Of a stretch of DNA of 33,810 nucleotides, positions 1 through 9,439 are shown piece by piece. How positions within the stretch are numbered: the stretch's first letter is position 1; the number at the start of each line of letters is the position of its first letter. Under the pieces are notes generated by a model, which made no database searches, had not been told where the DNA came from, and worked only from the letters and a program-made list of their open reading frames with translations. This DNA is from Prevotella sp. GTDB taxonomy: Bacteria; Bacteroidota; Bacteroidia; Bacteroidales; Bacteroidaceae. Made by a program: the position numbers and the translations under genes. The stretch is from NCBI GenBank assembly GCA_016284895.1, contig JAEEPT010000009.1:1-33810 (forward strand), in the 5' to 3' direction.

Positions 1-1888
1 ACCAGCTATTGCGATCATTCAGGTTCTGCCTGATCACACCCTGCATCTCGCTACGACGGCTCTCACCGCGACGGCCATAGATGAACTTGGCCATAGTGGC
101 ACCGGGGTTGGGCTGGCGCAAAGCATAGCGCATGAGGTCGTAGTAACGTGTACCCTCGAAGGCAAACTCAAGGGCTCCTTCGTTCAGAATGAGACTGTCA
201 ACGTAAGCCTGAACCTCAGCAGCGGGGCGAGCCACATTGATGACAGAGTCGGTCACACCGTCGGAGGCTTTGCCAAGCGTGGGGATGGAGTCGTTGTAGC
301 GATAGTACTCATTCAGAGGCGTCCAGCCAGAGCCGCGAGAGTGAATGCCTATAGCGGTGTGCCCAGAAGGTATAGTGTTATTGGCCAGATCGGCAGTGGT
401 GACCACGTCGTAAGAGGTCTCATTCAAGAAGGACTCGGGAAACTTGAACTGTGCGAGGAAGGCCTGATCATCGGCAGAGCAGTAGCTATAGACGGAGTCT
501 TGCATGATCTTATCGCTCAAGCCAGTAGAGAGAATCATAAATGCTGCACGCGAATAGCCAGCCATGTTGAGGGCCTCGGCCATGCGCAGATAGACCATCT
601 GACGACGATAGATGTGGACGTTGCGTGAGGAGAACTTGCTGATTTTCTGGGTCTCCACGCGTTCCGTATTGTCGAATCCTTCGCTAAGTACTGCTGCCAG
701 ACGCAGGTCACCGCTCAAGTGGTTGGGCAGTCCGGAAGGTGCGTAAGTCACGTTGTAGCCCTTGCCACCCGAACGGGCAGTACCGATGCGGCAGTTCTTC
801 TGTGCAGCAGAGATGTCGAACAGGGACTGGCTGGGCGTGATGCTCACGCGCTGGCTGTTCTGGTCGTTGGAGTTGTAGAGGTTGCGCAGTTCACTGTAGT
901 AACCCTCGGCGCGGATAGAGTCGCCGGGAATCATGGTGATGAGCTCACTGGTGTTAGAGTAGGCTTCTGAAGTTCCGAAAGCATCGTTTCCGTCAAAGAC
1001 AGTGATCTCGTACCAAGAGGTGCCGCCCGGCCTCCACATCATGTTGCTCACACCTGCAGGATAGCTTGCATTGTTGCTGTTGCGCTGGGTGATGTACTTA
1101 TAGTAGGCCAATGCTGCCTGACGATAGTACTCCTTGTTCTGGGTGATGCTGCCCAGCCAGAGGTTCATTTCACCCCTCAGAATATTGATGGGGAAGAAGA
1201 AGAAGCGCGAGTCAGTGTTGCGAATGGTGCGATAGCTGGGATAGACGGTCTCATACTCAGCAGGTATGGTGCTCAAGTCATCGAGGAAGTAGCGGCAAAT
1301 GCCCTCAATGTCGTACATGGGAAAATCGGCATTGGCATCCTCAAGCGACATGATGGGTTCGGTCACCAGAGGCACCTTGCCATAGATGAGTGCCAGCTGG
1401 AAATATGTCCACGCGCGGAAAGCCTTGACTGCTGCCCACTCCTTCATGAAGATGTTCTCGCCACGGTTGCTCTTCAGATTGATGTCAGCGTGCTTGATGA
1501 AGTAGTTGCAGTTGTTGATGATGGCATAGTAGTCGCGCGGTGCGTTATAGACGTTGCTGTCGCCCACGTTGAAGTTGGCTATGTCGCGCAGGTCGCTGCT
1601 GGCCGTGCTGGTGACATCGACCAAGTCGCCGCGAAGCTCGCCCAGCAGGACGGTGCGGTCGGCTATGGTTTGCAGTTTGTTCATGATGCCCAGCACGGAG
1701 TAAACAGTATCCACAGAGTTGTTCAGGTGGGCTTTGTCGGCCAGGAGCACATCGCTTGACTCCTGATTGAAGAAATCAGAGCAAGAGGTGAACAATCCAC
1801 CTCCAACCCCTCCCAACGTGAGGGGGGCTAAGATACCACAGAACGCTGCAAGGGCGGTCTTTATCTTACTGAAATATATCTTTTTCAT
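1..1888 (-). CDS. SusD/RagB-family outer-membrane lipoprotein, partial (C-terminus outside window)
   Basis: SusD proteins are surface lipoproteins that lid a SusC transporter and bind its ligand. The frame is open from the ATG at 1888 to the window edge, giving at least 629 residues. A lipoprotein signal (MKKIYFSKIK..., Cys36 in FTSC) is followed by a typical SusD N-terminal helical region, with GELRGDLVD and, further on, YYAIINNCNYFI. The gene follows the SusC gene at 1937-5236 by 48 bp, the usual susC-susD order. The signal peptide is odd: residues 21-31 (APLTLGGVGGG) are encoded by a copy of a G+C-rich palindromic repeat, which puts a glycine-rich insert into the hydrophobic core just before the lipobox. 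The stop codon is not in the window. Family assignment is firm; the substrate is unknown. Confidence 0.92.
   Translation of the reverse strand, partial: MKKIYFSKIKTALAAFCGILAPLTLGGVGGGLFTSCSDFFNQESSDVLLADKAHLNNSVDTVYSVLGIMNKLQTIADRTVLLGELRGDLVDVTSTASSDLRDIANFNVGDSNVYNAPRDYYAIINNCNYFIKHADINLKSNRGENIFMKEWAAVKAFRAWTYFQLALIYGKVPLVTEPIMSLEDANADFPMYDIEGICRYFLDDLSTIPAEYETVYPSYRTIRNTDSRFFFFPINILRGEMNLWLGSITQNKEYYRQAALAYYKYITQRNSNNASYPAGVSNMMWRPGGTSWYEITVFDGNDAFGTSEAYSNTSELITMIPGDSIRAEGYYSELRNLYNSNDQNSQRVSITPSQSLFDISAAQKNCRIGTARSGGKGYNVTYAPSGLPNHLSGDLRLAAVLSEGFDNTERVETQKISKFSSRNVHIYRRQMVYLRMAEALNMAGYSRAAFMILSTGLSDKIMQDSVYSYCSADDQAFLAQFKFPESFLNETSYDVVTTADLANNTIPSGHTAIGIHSRGSGWTPLNEYYRYNDSIPTLGKASDGVTDSVINVARPAAEVQAYVDSLILNEGALEFAFEGTRYYDLMRYALRQPNPGATMAKFIYGRRGESRRSEMQGVIRQNLNDRNSW
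1796..1828. repeat. G+C-rich palindromic repeat inside a SusD signal-peptide coding region
   Basis: CCTCCAACCCCTCCC followed by AACG and TGAGGGG: the single-arm form of the element found in the rimP-nusA-infB gaps. It is translated on the minus strand as APLTLGGVGGG without breaking the frame. Confidence 0.8.
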
Positions 1889-1936
1889 ATCGTTTCGTAT
1901 TATTTGGATAATGCTAAGTTGTCTCATTCATCTCCA

Positions 1937-4900
1937 TTACAGGTTGATCTTCACACCGGCAACGACAGAACGTCCCTGACCCAGACGGCCCAGGTCGATG
2001 CCCTGACCGATGACACTTGTGGTCATGCTGAACTCGGGATCGCTGCCTAAGTACTTGGTGAATGTGAGCAGATTGTTGCCTTGTACCCAGAACTGCAGTC
2101 CCTGAATATACTGTGACTTTAGGGGCAGGTTGTAGCTCAAGGTCACGGTCTTCAGGCGCAGATAGCTGCCATCCTCAATCCAGCGGTCGCTGAAGCGTGA
2201 ATTGCCCATGGGATCCTGGAAAGTGATGCGTGGCATGCTGGTCTGCTGACCTTCTATCTGCCAGCGCTGGTTCAGTGCGGTGGTCTGGTTCATGAAACGG
2301 CTGCCGCCCTCGAGCTGTGCACGCATGTAGTTATATACATCGTTGCCCAGTGAGTAATTGAAACGTACATCGAGACGGAAACGCTTCCAAGACAGAGAGG
2401 TGAAGATGTTACCGAAAATGTCGGGGTTGGGGTCGCCAATCACTGTGCGGTCGGCATCGGTAATCTGGCCATCGCCATTCAGGTCGGCAAAGTGAATGTC
2501 GCCGGCACCGAAGTATTTCTTATCGACACCGTTGTCGGCCATGAAGTAGAGTCCTGCAGCGGCAGCCTCCTCAGTGGTGGCAAATACGCCCAGAGTCTTG
2601 TAGCCGTAGAACATATTGGCAGCCTGGCCCACCTGTGTGCGGATGGTTGCGCCATATATCTGATTGTCAATATACTCACCACCGTCGGGCAGTTCAGTAA
2701 TCTTGTTCTTATAGTGGCCTACGCTGACTCCCACCTGCCACTGCCAGTCCTTCAGGGCCAGCACCTTGGCGTTGACAGTCACATCATAGCCCTGGTTGGT
2801 CAGCTTACCACCGTTAGACCAGCCTTTCTCCAGACCGGAGAGGAAGTTCACTGACTGAAGTGTGAGCAGGTTGTTGGTCCACGAGTTGAAGTAGTTGATG
2901 GCTACGTTCAGTCGGTTGTTGATGAAGTTGCCTTCCAAGCCTACATTCAGTCGGCGAGTGGTCTCCCACTGAATCTTGGTGTTGCCTACGCCTGCAAACG
3001 ACAGACCGGCCACTGAGTGCAGGAACTCGTTGGAAGCAAAGTAGCTGCGGGCAGCATAGAAGTTGATATCGTCGTTGCCGCTCACGTCGAAGCCTGCATT
3101 GAGGCGCAAGTAGTCGAGACCATTGATATTTGAAAGCCAGGACTCATTGGTGAGTACCCATGCAGCCTGAATGCCGGGGAACACTCCCCAAGGAGCCTTA
3201 AACAACCTCATACCTCCGGCATCCTTACCAAAGCGTGATGAGCCCTCAAGGGTCAGGTTAGCCTGCACGTAGTAGCGACTCAGATAGTTGTATTCAGCCT
3301 GTGCATACATGGCCATTGAGCGCCAGCTCTCATCAACACCATTTACCGACACGTTCGACAGGTCCTTACGCATGAACGGGGTTTTGTCGTTACCCGTGTT
3401 GTAACCTACCTGCTGGTTGGCGGTGTAGTTCTCCCAGTTGATGCGAACACCACCGAACACGTTTACGACGTGGGCATCATAGCGGTTGCCCCATTCCAGT
3501 CGGGTATCGCTCATCACTGAGTTCTGCTTCGAAGCCAGTGAGCGCACCTCATTGTCGCGATAGCCGCCCAGACTGCTGACGTAGTATCCACCGTGAGCAT
3601 TGCTTGACTGGTCGTTGGGGTTGAGCAGCAGACCGTTGCGGGGAATGTAGTACATCTCATTGTTGTTCACCAGGTTGTAACTGAAGTGCTCACTCAGCGC
3701 CAGATGCGTATTGAACCTGAACTTCGGGGTGACTGAGAGGTTGAGCAGCGAGGTCTCGAAACGGTTCTTGTTAGGTGCCTCGCCGTCTTCGTTGATCAGC
3801 GCAGGATTGTCAAGCTGCCAGTTATAGTTCTTATAGTTAGCCAGTGCCTCAGAGAGGTAGCTCTCCTTATATACATCATATTTCTCGTCACTGAATACAC
3901 CGCGGCCATAGCTATAGGGGCTCAGGAAGGGACTCTTCGCATAAGCCAGGAAGCTGGGGGCCGAGGGAGTGCCTTCGTCATAGCTTTCGGGGGCGCCGTC
4001 GTCGCGCAGGTCACGCGTCTGATTGGCAAACGAAGCATCGAAGCGCACTGACAAGCGCTTGGTCAGATTAATATCGGTGTTGAAGCGAACGCTCAGACGA
4101 TCCATGTCGTTATACTTCAAAGTGCTCTTGGCTGAAGTGTAGCCAATAGACAGGTTGTAGTTGGCCACGTTGTCACCGCCTTCAATATTGATGCCATAGT
4201 TCTGTGAGATGGCTGAGCGGTACACCAGCTTTTTCCAGTCGGTGTTCTGGTGGTAGAGCGGATAGTAGTAGTTCATCTTGCCGTTCTCCAGCGTCTGACG
4301 CTCGTCCAGGAACTTGAAGGAGGTGAGGCGAGTGTTAGTGGTCTTCAACAGCTCAGAAGCATATCCTCTGTACTGCTCGGCATCCATCATCGACATCATA
4401 CGGGGCTTCATCGTCACACCGGCTGAAGCAGAGGCGGTAATACGTGTAGCCATCGACTTGCTGCGCTTGGTCTGAACAAGAATCACACCGTTGGCGCCCT
4501 TCGCACCATAGAGAGCTGTACCATTGCGGAGAACGGTCACCTTCTCAATGTCGTTGGGGTTGATGTTGGACAGCACATCGTTGTAGAAGCCATCGTGCAG
4601 CACCGAACGTCCGTTCTGCATGTCGTAAACGACATCATCGACCACGATGAGCGGCTGGGCGTTGGCATTCAGCGAGTTCAGACCTTGCATGAACATCACG
4701 CTGCCTATGCCAGGTGTGCCACTCATGCCCATGGTGTGGACCTGAGCACCCAGCTGTTTCTGAATCTCATCCTTGATATTGATGGCATTGGTGTACTTGA
4801 AGTTGTTGGCCGATGCATCGCTACGCACGTTGGTCTGAGCCGTATATTCGGCATCGAACGTAGTGGGATAAAGCATGATGGTGCGCTGCAGTGAGTCTTT

Positions 4901-5236
4901 CGTCAGACCCATTCGGACGGGGTTGAAGTCGGGTGTCACCACATAGAGAGATGTGGCAAATACAGGCACCTTCAGCACGAAGGAGCCATCGTCTTCAGTC
5001 AGAGTACTGTAGCCGTCGATTTCAGCAGCGTGGATGATAGCACCCGACACCGGCTCACTGGTGGCAGCGTTCACCACCTTACCAGCAATGTTGCGCGTTT
5101 CATATTTCTTCTGTTTGATGGCAAAACCGCGAACCTGGGTCTCGGTTCCTTCTTCCTCACTATCGTCGTCTTGTGCACTAACGGCAAGAGGGAAAACCAT
5201 CAGCAGTGAAAGTCCAAATAAGATATATCGTTTCAT
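1937..5236 (-). CDS. SusC/RagA-family TonB-linked outer-membrane transporter
   Basis: A 1099-residue TonB-dependent receptor that should form a 22-stranded outer-membrane barrel importing a ligand captured by its SusD partner. Signal peptide at about 1-21 (MKRYILFGLSLLMVFPLAVSA), then an unusual acidic stretch (QDDDSEEEG), a carboxypeptidase-regulatory-like domain at about 48-120 (IAGKVVNAATSEPVSGAIIH), and a plug domain with PLIVVDDVVYD and ALYGAKGANGVILVQTKR, the SusC plug signature. The barrel ends in the aromatic-poor tail VVAGVKINL. The plug signature is divergent: NGTALYGAKGANG replaces the common KDAS-AIYG-RGANG. The gene lies 27 bp after a FAS1 lipoprotein gene and 48 bp before a susD gene, so it is probably cotranscribed with both. 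Substrate unknown. Confidence 0.95.
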   Translation of the reverse strand: MKRYILFGLSLLMVFPLAVSAQDDDSEEEGTETQVRGFAIKQKKYETRNIAGKVVNAATSEPVSGAIIHAAEIDGYSTLTEDDGSFVLKVPVFATSLYVVTPDFNPVRMGLTKDSLQRTIMLYPTTFDAEYTAQTNVRSDASANNFKYTNAINIKDEIQKQLGAQVHTMGMSGTPGIGSVMFMQGLNSLNANAQPLIVVDDVVYDMQNGRSVLHDGFYNDVLSNINPNDIEKVTVLRNGTALYGAKGANGVILVQTKRSKSMATRITASASAGVTMKPRMMSMMDAEQYRGYASELLKTTNTRLTSFKFLDERQTLENGKMNYYYPLYHQNTDWKKLVYRSAISQNYGINIEGGDNVANYNLSIGYTSAKSTLKYNDMDRLSVRFNTDINLTKRLSVRFDASFANQTRDLRDDGAPESYDEGTPSAPSFLAYAKSPFLSPYSYGRGVFSDEKYDVYKESYLSEALANYKNYNWQLDNPALINEDGEAPNKNRFETSLLNLSVTPKFRFNTHLALSEHFSYNLVNNNEMYYIPRNGLLLNPNDQSSNAHGGYYVSSLGGYRDNEVRSLASKQNSVMSDTRLEWGNRYDAHVVNVFGGVRINWENYTANQQVGYNTGNDKTPFMRKDLSNVSVNGVDESWRSMAMYAQAEYNYLSRYYVQANLTLEGSSRFGKDAGGMRLFKAPWGVFPGIQAAWVLTNESWLSNINGLDYLRLNAGFDVSGNDDINFYAARSYFASNEFLHSVAGLSFAGVGNTKIQWETTRRLNVGLEGNFINNRLNVAINYFNSWTNNLLTLQSVNFLSGLEKGWSNGGKLTNQGYDVTVNAKVLALKDWQWQVGVSVGHYKNKITELPDGGEYIDNQIYGATIRTQVGQAANMFYGYKTLGVFATTEEAAAAGLYFMADNGVDKKYFGAGDIHFADLNGDGQITDADRTVIGDPNPDIFGNIFTSLSWKRFRLDVRFNYSLGNDVYNYMRAQLEGGSRFMNQTTALNQRWQIEGQQTSMPRITFQDPMGNSRFSDRWIEDGSYLRLKTVTLSYNLPLKSQYIQGLQFWVQGNNLLTFTKYLGSDPEFSMTTSVIGQGIDLGRLGQGRSVVAGVKINL

Positions 5237-5263
5237 AGGTTGTTCTGTTTGATTTGTGACACA

Positions 5264-7165
5264 TTAGCGTTTCATTGTCCAGCTACGCAGGTTCAGACCG
5301 TTGTAGTCGCCGTGAGGAGTCATCTTCACCACGTTGGGATCGCTCAGGTCGAGCGTTCCATGAGGCACCAAAAGGATGCAGTCGATGCGCATTGTGCGGG
5401 AATGGCTCTTGTTGAATTCGCTACTGCTGACGCGAGTCTCTATCTTCAGCTTGAATGAAGGGCTCTCCTCGTCAAGGTCGAAATTGGACGTGGGGAATAC
5501 GAATCCGTCAGCATATTGGCTACCCGAGTTCAGTTTGATATAGTCTATCTTGTCAAGAGTGGTTGACTCAGCAGAGACCAATCTCTCGTTCTTTGACTTG
5601 CCGTCTTCATCGGGATAGTAGAGCGTGCAGCGCAACTTAACAGGACGGCGTTCGAAGCTGGAGGCATTCGGGTCGTGAGCAATGGCTGGCGAGGTCACGA
5701 GATAGATGTCGTAAGGGATATTGGAGAGAACATCGGTCAGCGCATAAGTCACAAAGTGAGAAGTATAGGAAGGCTCCTCTACCTTGAACTCCATATACTT
5801 GTTGCTCCATACCTTATCGTAGAAGTTCAGAGAGTCAACGCTGTTGCGGGTCACGTCGCGGATGTCGGGCGTGATGGTCTGAATAGAGTCACCCTCTTTC
5901 TTGGGATTGGGAATTTTGCTGTATTCCCAGATGTTTCCGCTTTCAGCCTCGATGATGTTGTAACGGGCAAAGGTCTCCAGCTTGTTGATGGGCCAGGTCG
6001 TGGCCTTGCGGACCATACCGTTACTGCACGTCACAACGTTGCTCTGATCGAACACACCACCTGTGCGCCAGGGGTTCAGATACTGATAATAGTTGAATTC
6101 CTTACCCCATTTTGCAGTACGGATGTGATAAGACTGAATGGCATGCTCAGACAGGGCCGAGTCGGTCACCTCAGTGGTACCGCTGCTCTGGTTGGCAAAC
6201 ACGCCCTTGTTGTAAGTCTTGCTGAACACAGTGCCTTGCAGAATGGCCAGACGGGTGTTCACATAGTTCATAGAATCGCGCAGCTGAACCTTCTTGTTGT
6301 AGTTGAAGTACTGGCTATACTCATCTACCAGTTTCTTCCATACTTCGTTCGTAGGCATCACCATCCAGTAAGTACTGTCTTCGTCGTTGATGTCCTGCAG
6401 ATGTTCGAACAAACGGTTGCGTTGCACGTTCACACTGTCCATATAGACGGTCTTTCCGTCTTTCACGCTGTCAACCACGCTGAGACTGGGCATGAACTCC
6501 TTGTAATAGAAGCTGGGGTTGTAGAGGAAATTAGCCAGACTGTCAAGGTCGCGGTCCTTCTTGATATATTCGAAAATGTTGGGCTGATAGGACAGCTTTC
6601 CACCAACCGTGAAGAGCACGCCATTGCGATAAAGTTCGTTGTTGGTAAGCGTCTTCACACCATCTACTTCACCAGCCTGGAGCACGGCATACTTGCCGTT
6701 GAGCAACCTTACGGAGTCAACACTGCTGGCTGAGGTGGAGAAGTTATAGAGGGCCACATGGTTCTTTATGAACTCCTTCAGCACGATGTTGTCCTCGTCC
6801 TTCATCGTCAGCTTGTCCTGCTGATACTGGCTGATGAGATTCTGGGCATCGGTAGCCGAGAAATGGTCGTTGGTGGGAGCGAAGACAGTGAATGTCTGAC
6901 TGCTGTTAAGATGACGGTCGTAGCCAGTGGCCTGAATCACCTGTGCGAAATTGCTCAGGTTGGGATTCTGCTGGATGGCCTGCCAGAGTGAGCCTTCGTT
7001 CACGTTGGCCGGTGTTCCCTCATAGTGGTCGTTCCAAGTGTCGGAACAACCAGTGAAAAGGGCAAGCAAAAGCAAAGCCTCACCACCAACCCCTCTCCAG
7101 GAGGTGAGGGGAGTGGTTAGCTTTACCACTTGCTTTCTTATGCTTGAAAATATATTCTTCTTCAT
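5264..7165 (-). CDS. FAS1 (fasciclin) domain surface lipoprotein
   Basis: A 633-residue predicted lipoprotein with Cys40 in LFTGC. A first FAS1 domain spans about 55-205, with the core motif TFTVFAPTNDHF at 92-103 and a preceding helix LSNFAQVIQATGYD. A second, divergent FAS1-like unit follows at about 205-360 (YWMVMPTNEVWKKL). The C-terminal 250 residues look like a beta-rich domain I do not recognise. FAS1 domains mediate adhesion or ligand binding in other proteins; here the position between susD-like and susC-like genes suggests an accessory surface ligand-binding protein (inference). Residues 17-30 (TTPLTSWRGVGGEA) are encoded by a copy of the G+C-rich palindromic repeat and lengthen the signal peptide before its hydrophobic core LLLLALF. 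Gaps: 64 bp to the upstream FAS1 gene, 27 bp to the downstream susC. Confidence 0.88.
   Translation of the reverse strand: MKKNIFSSIRKQVVKLTTPLTSWRGVGGEALLLLALFTGCSDTWNDHYEGTPANVNEGSLWQAIQQNPNLSNFAQVIQATGYDRHLNSSQTFTVFAPTNDHFSATDAQNLISQYQQDKLTMKDEDNIVLKEFIKNHVALYNFSTSASSVDSVRLLNGKYAVLQAGEVDGVKTLTNNELYRNGVLFTVGGKLSYQPNIFEYIKKDRDLDSLANFLYNPSFYYKEFMPSLSVVDSVKDGKTVYMDSVNVQRNRLFEHLQDINDEDSTYWMVMPTNEVWKKLVDEYSQYFNYNKKVQLRDSMNYVNTRLAILQGTVFSKTYNKGVFANQSSGTTEVTDSALSEHAIQSYHIRTAKWGKEFNYYQYLNPWRTGGVFDQSNVVTCSNGMVRKATTWPINKLETFARYNIIEAESGNIWEYSKIPNPKKEGDSIQTITPDIRDVTRNSVDSLNFYDKVWSNKYMEFKVEEPSYTSHFVTYALTDVLSNIPYDIYLVTSPAIAHDPNASSFERRPVKLRCTLYYPDEDGKSKNERLVSAESTTLDKIDYIKLNSGSQYADGFVFPTSNFDLDEESPSFKLKIETRVSSSEFNKSHSRTMRIDCILLVPHGTLDLSDPNVVKMTPHGDYNGLNLRSWTMKR
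7076..7117. repeat. G+C-rich palindromic repeat inside a FAS1 lipoprotein signal-peptide coding region
   Basis: CCACCAACCCCTCTCC, AGGAGGTGAGGGGAGT: the same single-arm element, 42 bp, translated on the minus strand as TTPLTSWRGVGGEA in frame with the signal peptide. The peptide read is in the same frame of the element as in the SusD gene. Confidence 0.82.
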
Positions 7166-7197
7166 ATATTATAATGTGTTATTGGTTTTACGATCTA

Positions 7198-7229
7198 CTC
7201 CCCTCTCTTTTTGGAGATGGGTGGGGGCT
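7198..7229. repeat. G+C-rich palindromic repeat between the two FAS1 genes
   Basis: CTCCCCTCTC, TTTTTGGAGATGGGTGGGGGCT: a diverged single-arm copy that ends directly at the stop codon of the upstream gene (7230). Confidence 0.7.
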
Positions 7230-9413
7230 TTACAAGTCATCTTCCATCTCACCGTCGCCGTCAACAGAGTAAACACTCTTTGGTACAATCTCAAGGTAGT
7301 CGAGCATGAACTCATTGTTGTTACCCTGCTTACCATTGCTGGCTACGCGGAAGCGCAGATAGTGGTCAGTGTCTTTGTCGATGTAGGTCTGGCAGAGGAT
7401 TCGGCGATACACACCGTTGGTTCCTACAAAGTAGTACTTGGTACCGCTGGAGTTGAAGTGATAGGTAGAACGCGGAGCGCGATAGGCACCCAGGTTCTTC
7501 AGCACTTTCTGCTCGTCGGCCTTGTCCTCATCGCTACGTTTGTCGTAAGCATTGGCAGACTCGTCACCGTCGAAACGTGAACCAAGATAGTAGTCTGAGT
7601 TCAGGGTCTTTGTCATGTCAAGGGGAATACCTTGTGCAATGCCATCGAAATAGACCTGCATCACGCCACGGGTCTCCAGCGCACAGAAGCCCAGACGCAA
7701 CTGATAGTCGCCTGATACGGGTACTGGCGGAATACGGAAGGTGATGTCGTAGTCACCGAACATGTTCCACTCATCGCCCTGCCAAGACCAGAAGTTGATG
7801 TGGGGGCGACGCATCACTAAGTAGCAGTTGCTGGAGAAGGTCACACCGTCCAGGTAGCCGTCGGGGAAGTAGAAGTTGCGACCGTTCTTCGGGGTAGAAG
7901 ACTCGTCGCGGAAGTTCTCGTTGCCACCGTCAGCTCGCTTACGTGTATCGTCGCTCCAGGGGTCGCCCTTCAGGCGCATGTCGTTGGTCATCACCTCGGG
8001 GAAGATGGCCGAGAAGTCCATGCGGATACGTACGTTCTGAATGATGTTCTGCACGGTGCTGTTGAAGCTTACAATCTGATCAACATAGAAGTAGTGGCCG
8101 TTCAGCGCATCCGATACCTTGTCCTTGCCATTCTCATACTGTCCGGTAACGTTGATGACATGAGCACCTTCGTACTGGTATTCAGTACCGTCCTTCAGGG
8201 TCTCATAGCGGCGGTTCACGTAGTGGTCGCCCTTCACAGCGTTGCCTTCACGCAGCGGAGACTTCGTCTTGTTGATGTTACGGCGTGTCATGCGCTCCAC
8301 CTTCATCATGGTGTGGGGCAGCAAGGTGACGTACCAGTCGGTGGGGTTCACCAAAGAGGTCTCAAAGCCGAAGCCTTCCTTACCGTCGGCAGCCTTCATT
8401 TCCATAGCCGTGAGGTCATCGGCACCAGCCACATAGCGGTTCAGGATGTGATAGCGCATGAAACGCTTCAGGGGGTTCACGTCACTCTTGAGGTTAGCGA
8501 AGTCGTGACCTGAGTTTGAAACATCTCCGGGATAGACAGCATCATACTCCTGGCAAGCCAGATCGTAGAGTGCACGCAGGTAGCCGTTGGCTGTGGAGAT
8601 GCCACGGTCTTCAAACTCTTTCTTCAGCACATCGTCGGGCTCGGCAAAAACTGTGTAACCGTATTTCTTGGTGTCGGGTACCCAGGCACGCTCAGGCCAA
8701 GTGTGCGACTGATAGTCATAATAGGTATAGTTCTTGCGGTCGTAGGTGGGATCTACCACGAGCTGAATCTCGTCTTCAACGCCCGTTGCAGTCAGTGCTT
8801 CATAGAAGATCGACAAGTTCTTGTCGTCGCGCAGCAACGAAGCAATGTTACTGGTTGACTTCTCAATCACTGCCGAAATGGGCTGAACGATACCGTTCTC
8901 TACGGAGTCATCCTTCAGCGTGTTGGAGATATAGGCAATGCCTTCCAGCATAATCTCACCACGGTGCTCTACCGATACGGTATCTACCTTGGTGCTGATA
9001 TATCGACCCAGGAAGTTGGCCGTCTGCAGACGGTCCTGCGTCATTTCGATGGTGCTGTACATATTGGCCAGCAGGTGAGTGCGTGCGATGGTGTCGCAGT
9101 CAGCATCGCTGAGCTGGTCAACTGAGGTCAGTCCCTTTTTCTGAAGGTATGCACTCATGGCACCGTCAGAAGGGAGCAGACAGGTGTAGTGACCGTAAGT
9201 GGAGAGCAAATCCATCAGATGAGCACGCTCTACGCACTTTGTAAACTGGCTGTACTGTGAGCGATTCTTCAGATAGTCGCTCATCATCTCGCCTTTGAAC
9301 GTGTAGAAATATTCTGCTTCAGGCTCGTCAGAGCAGCTGAAGGTCAGTGGCAACAGCAGTGCCAGCAGTGAAAAAATGGTCAGCAGCGACCGTATGTTCT
9401 TATTTCGTTTCAT
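7230..9413 (-). CDS. FAS1 (fasciclin) domain surface lipoprotein with C-terminal beta-rich domain
   Basis: A 727-residue lipoprotein: signal MKRNKNIRSLL..., Cys27 in TFSC. A FAS1-like domain lies at about 45-205; its core motif YTCLLPSDGAM at 76-86 is the equivalent of the usual TVFAPTNDAF. A second FAS1-like unit contains YGYTVFAEPDDVLKKEF. The C-terminal 250 residues, including SGDYQLRLGFCALETRG and MQVYFDGIAQGIPLDM, read like a jelly-roll or galactose-binding fold; this is inference from pattern only. The gene is 26 bp after the susD gene at 9440-11209 and 64 bp before a second FAS1 gene. Probably an accessory binding protein of the neighbouring SusCD pairs. Domain type is fairly sure; the ligand is unknown. 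Confidence 0.83.
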   Translation of the reverse strand: MKRNKNIRSLLTIFSLLALLLPLTFSCSDEPEAEYFYTFKGEMMSDYLKNRSQYSQFTKCVERAHLMDLLSTYGHYTCLLPSDGAMSAYLQKKGLTSVDQLSDADCDTIARTHLLANMYSTIEMTQDRLQTANFLGRYISTKVDTVSVEHRGEIMLEGIAYISNTLKDDSVENGIVQPISAVIEKSTSNIASLLRDDKNLSIFYEALTATGVEDEIQLVVDPTYDRKNYTYYDYQSHTWPERAWVPDTKKYGYTVFAEPDDVLKKEFEDRGISTANGYLRALYDLACQEYDAVYPGDVSNSGHDFANLKSDVNPLKRFMRYHILNRYVAGADDLTAMEMKAADGKEGFGFETSLVNPTDWYVTLLPHTMMKVERMTRRNINKTKSPLREGNAVKGDHYVNRRYETLKDGTEYQYEGAHVINVTGQYENGKDKVSDALNGHYFYVDQIVSFNSTVQNIIQNVRIRMDFSAIFPEVMTNDMRLKGDPWSDDTRKRADGGNENFRDESSTPKNGRNFYFPDGYLDGVTFSSNCYLVMRRPHINFWSWQGDEWNMFGDYDITFRIPPVPVSGDYQLRLGFCALETRGVMQVYFDGIAQGIPLDMTKTLNSDYYLGSRFDGDESANAYDKRSDEDKADEQKVLKNLGAYRAPRSTYHFNSSGTKYYFVGTNGVYRRILCQTYIDKDTDHYLRFRVASNGKQGNNNEFMLDYLEIVPKSVYSVDGDGEMEDDL

Positions 9414-9439
9414 ATTCGTCGTCTTTAGTTGTCATTTTT

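Noticed and set aside
5675..6733. 352-residue frame opposite the FAS1 gene
   Set aside because: Antisense to a well-supported gene; composition rich in Val, His and Ile typical of complementary-frame translation.
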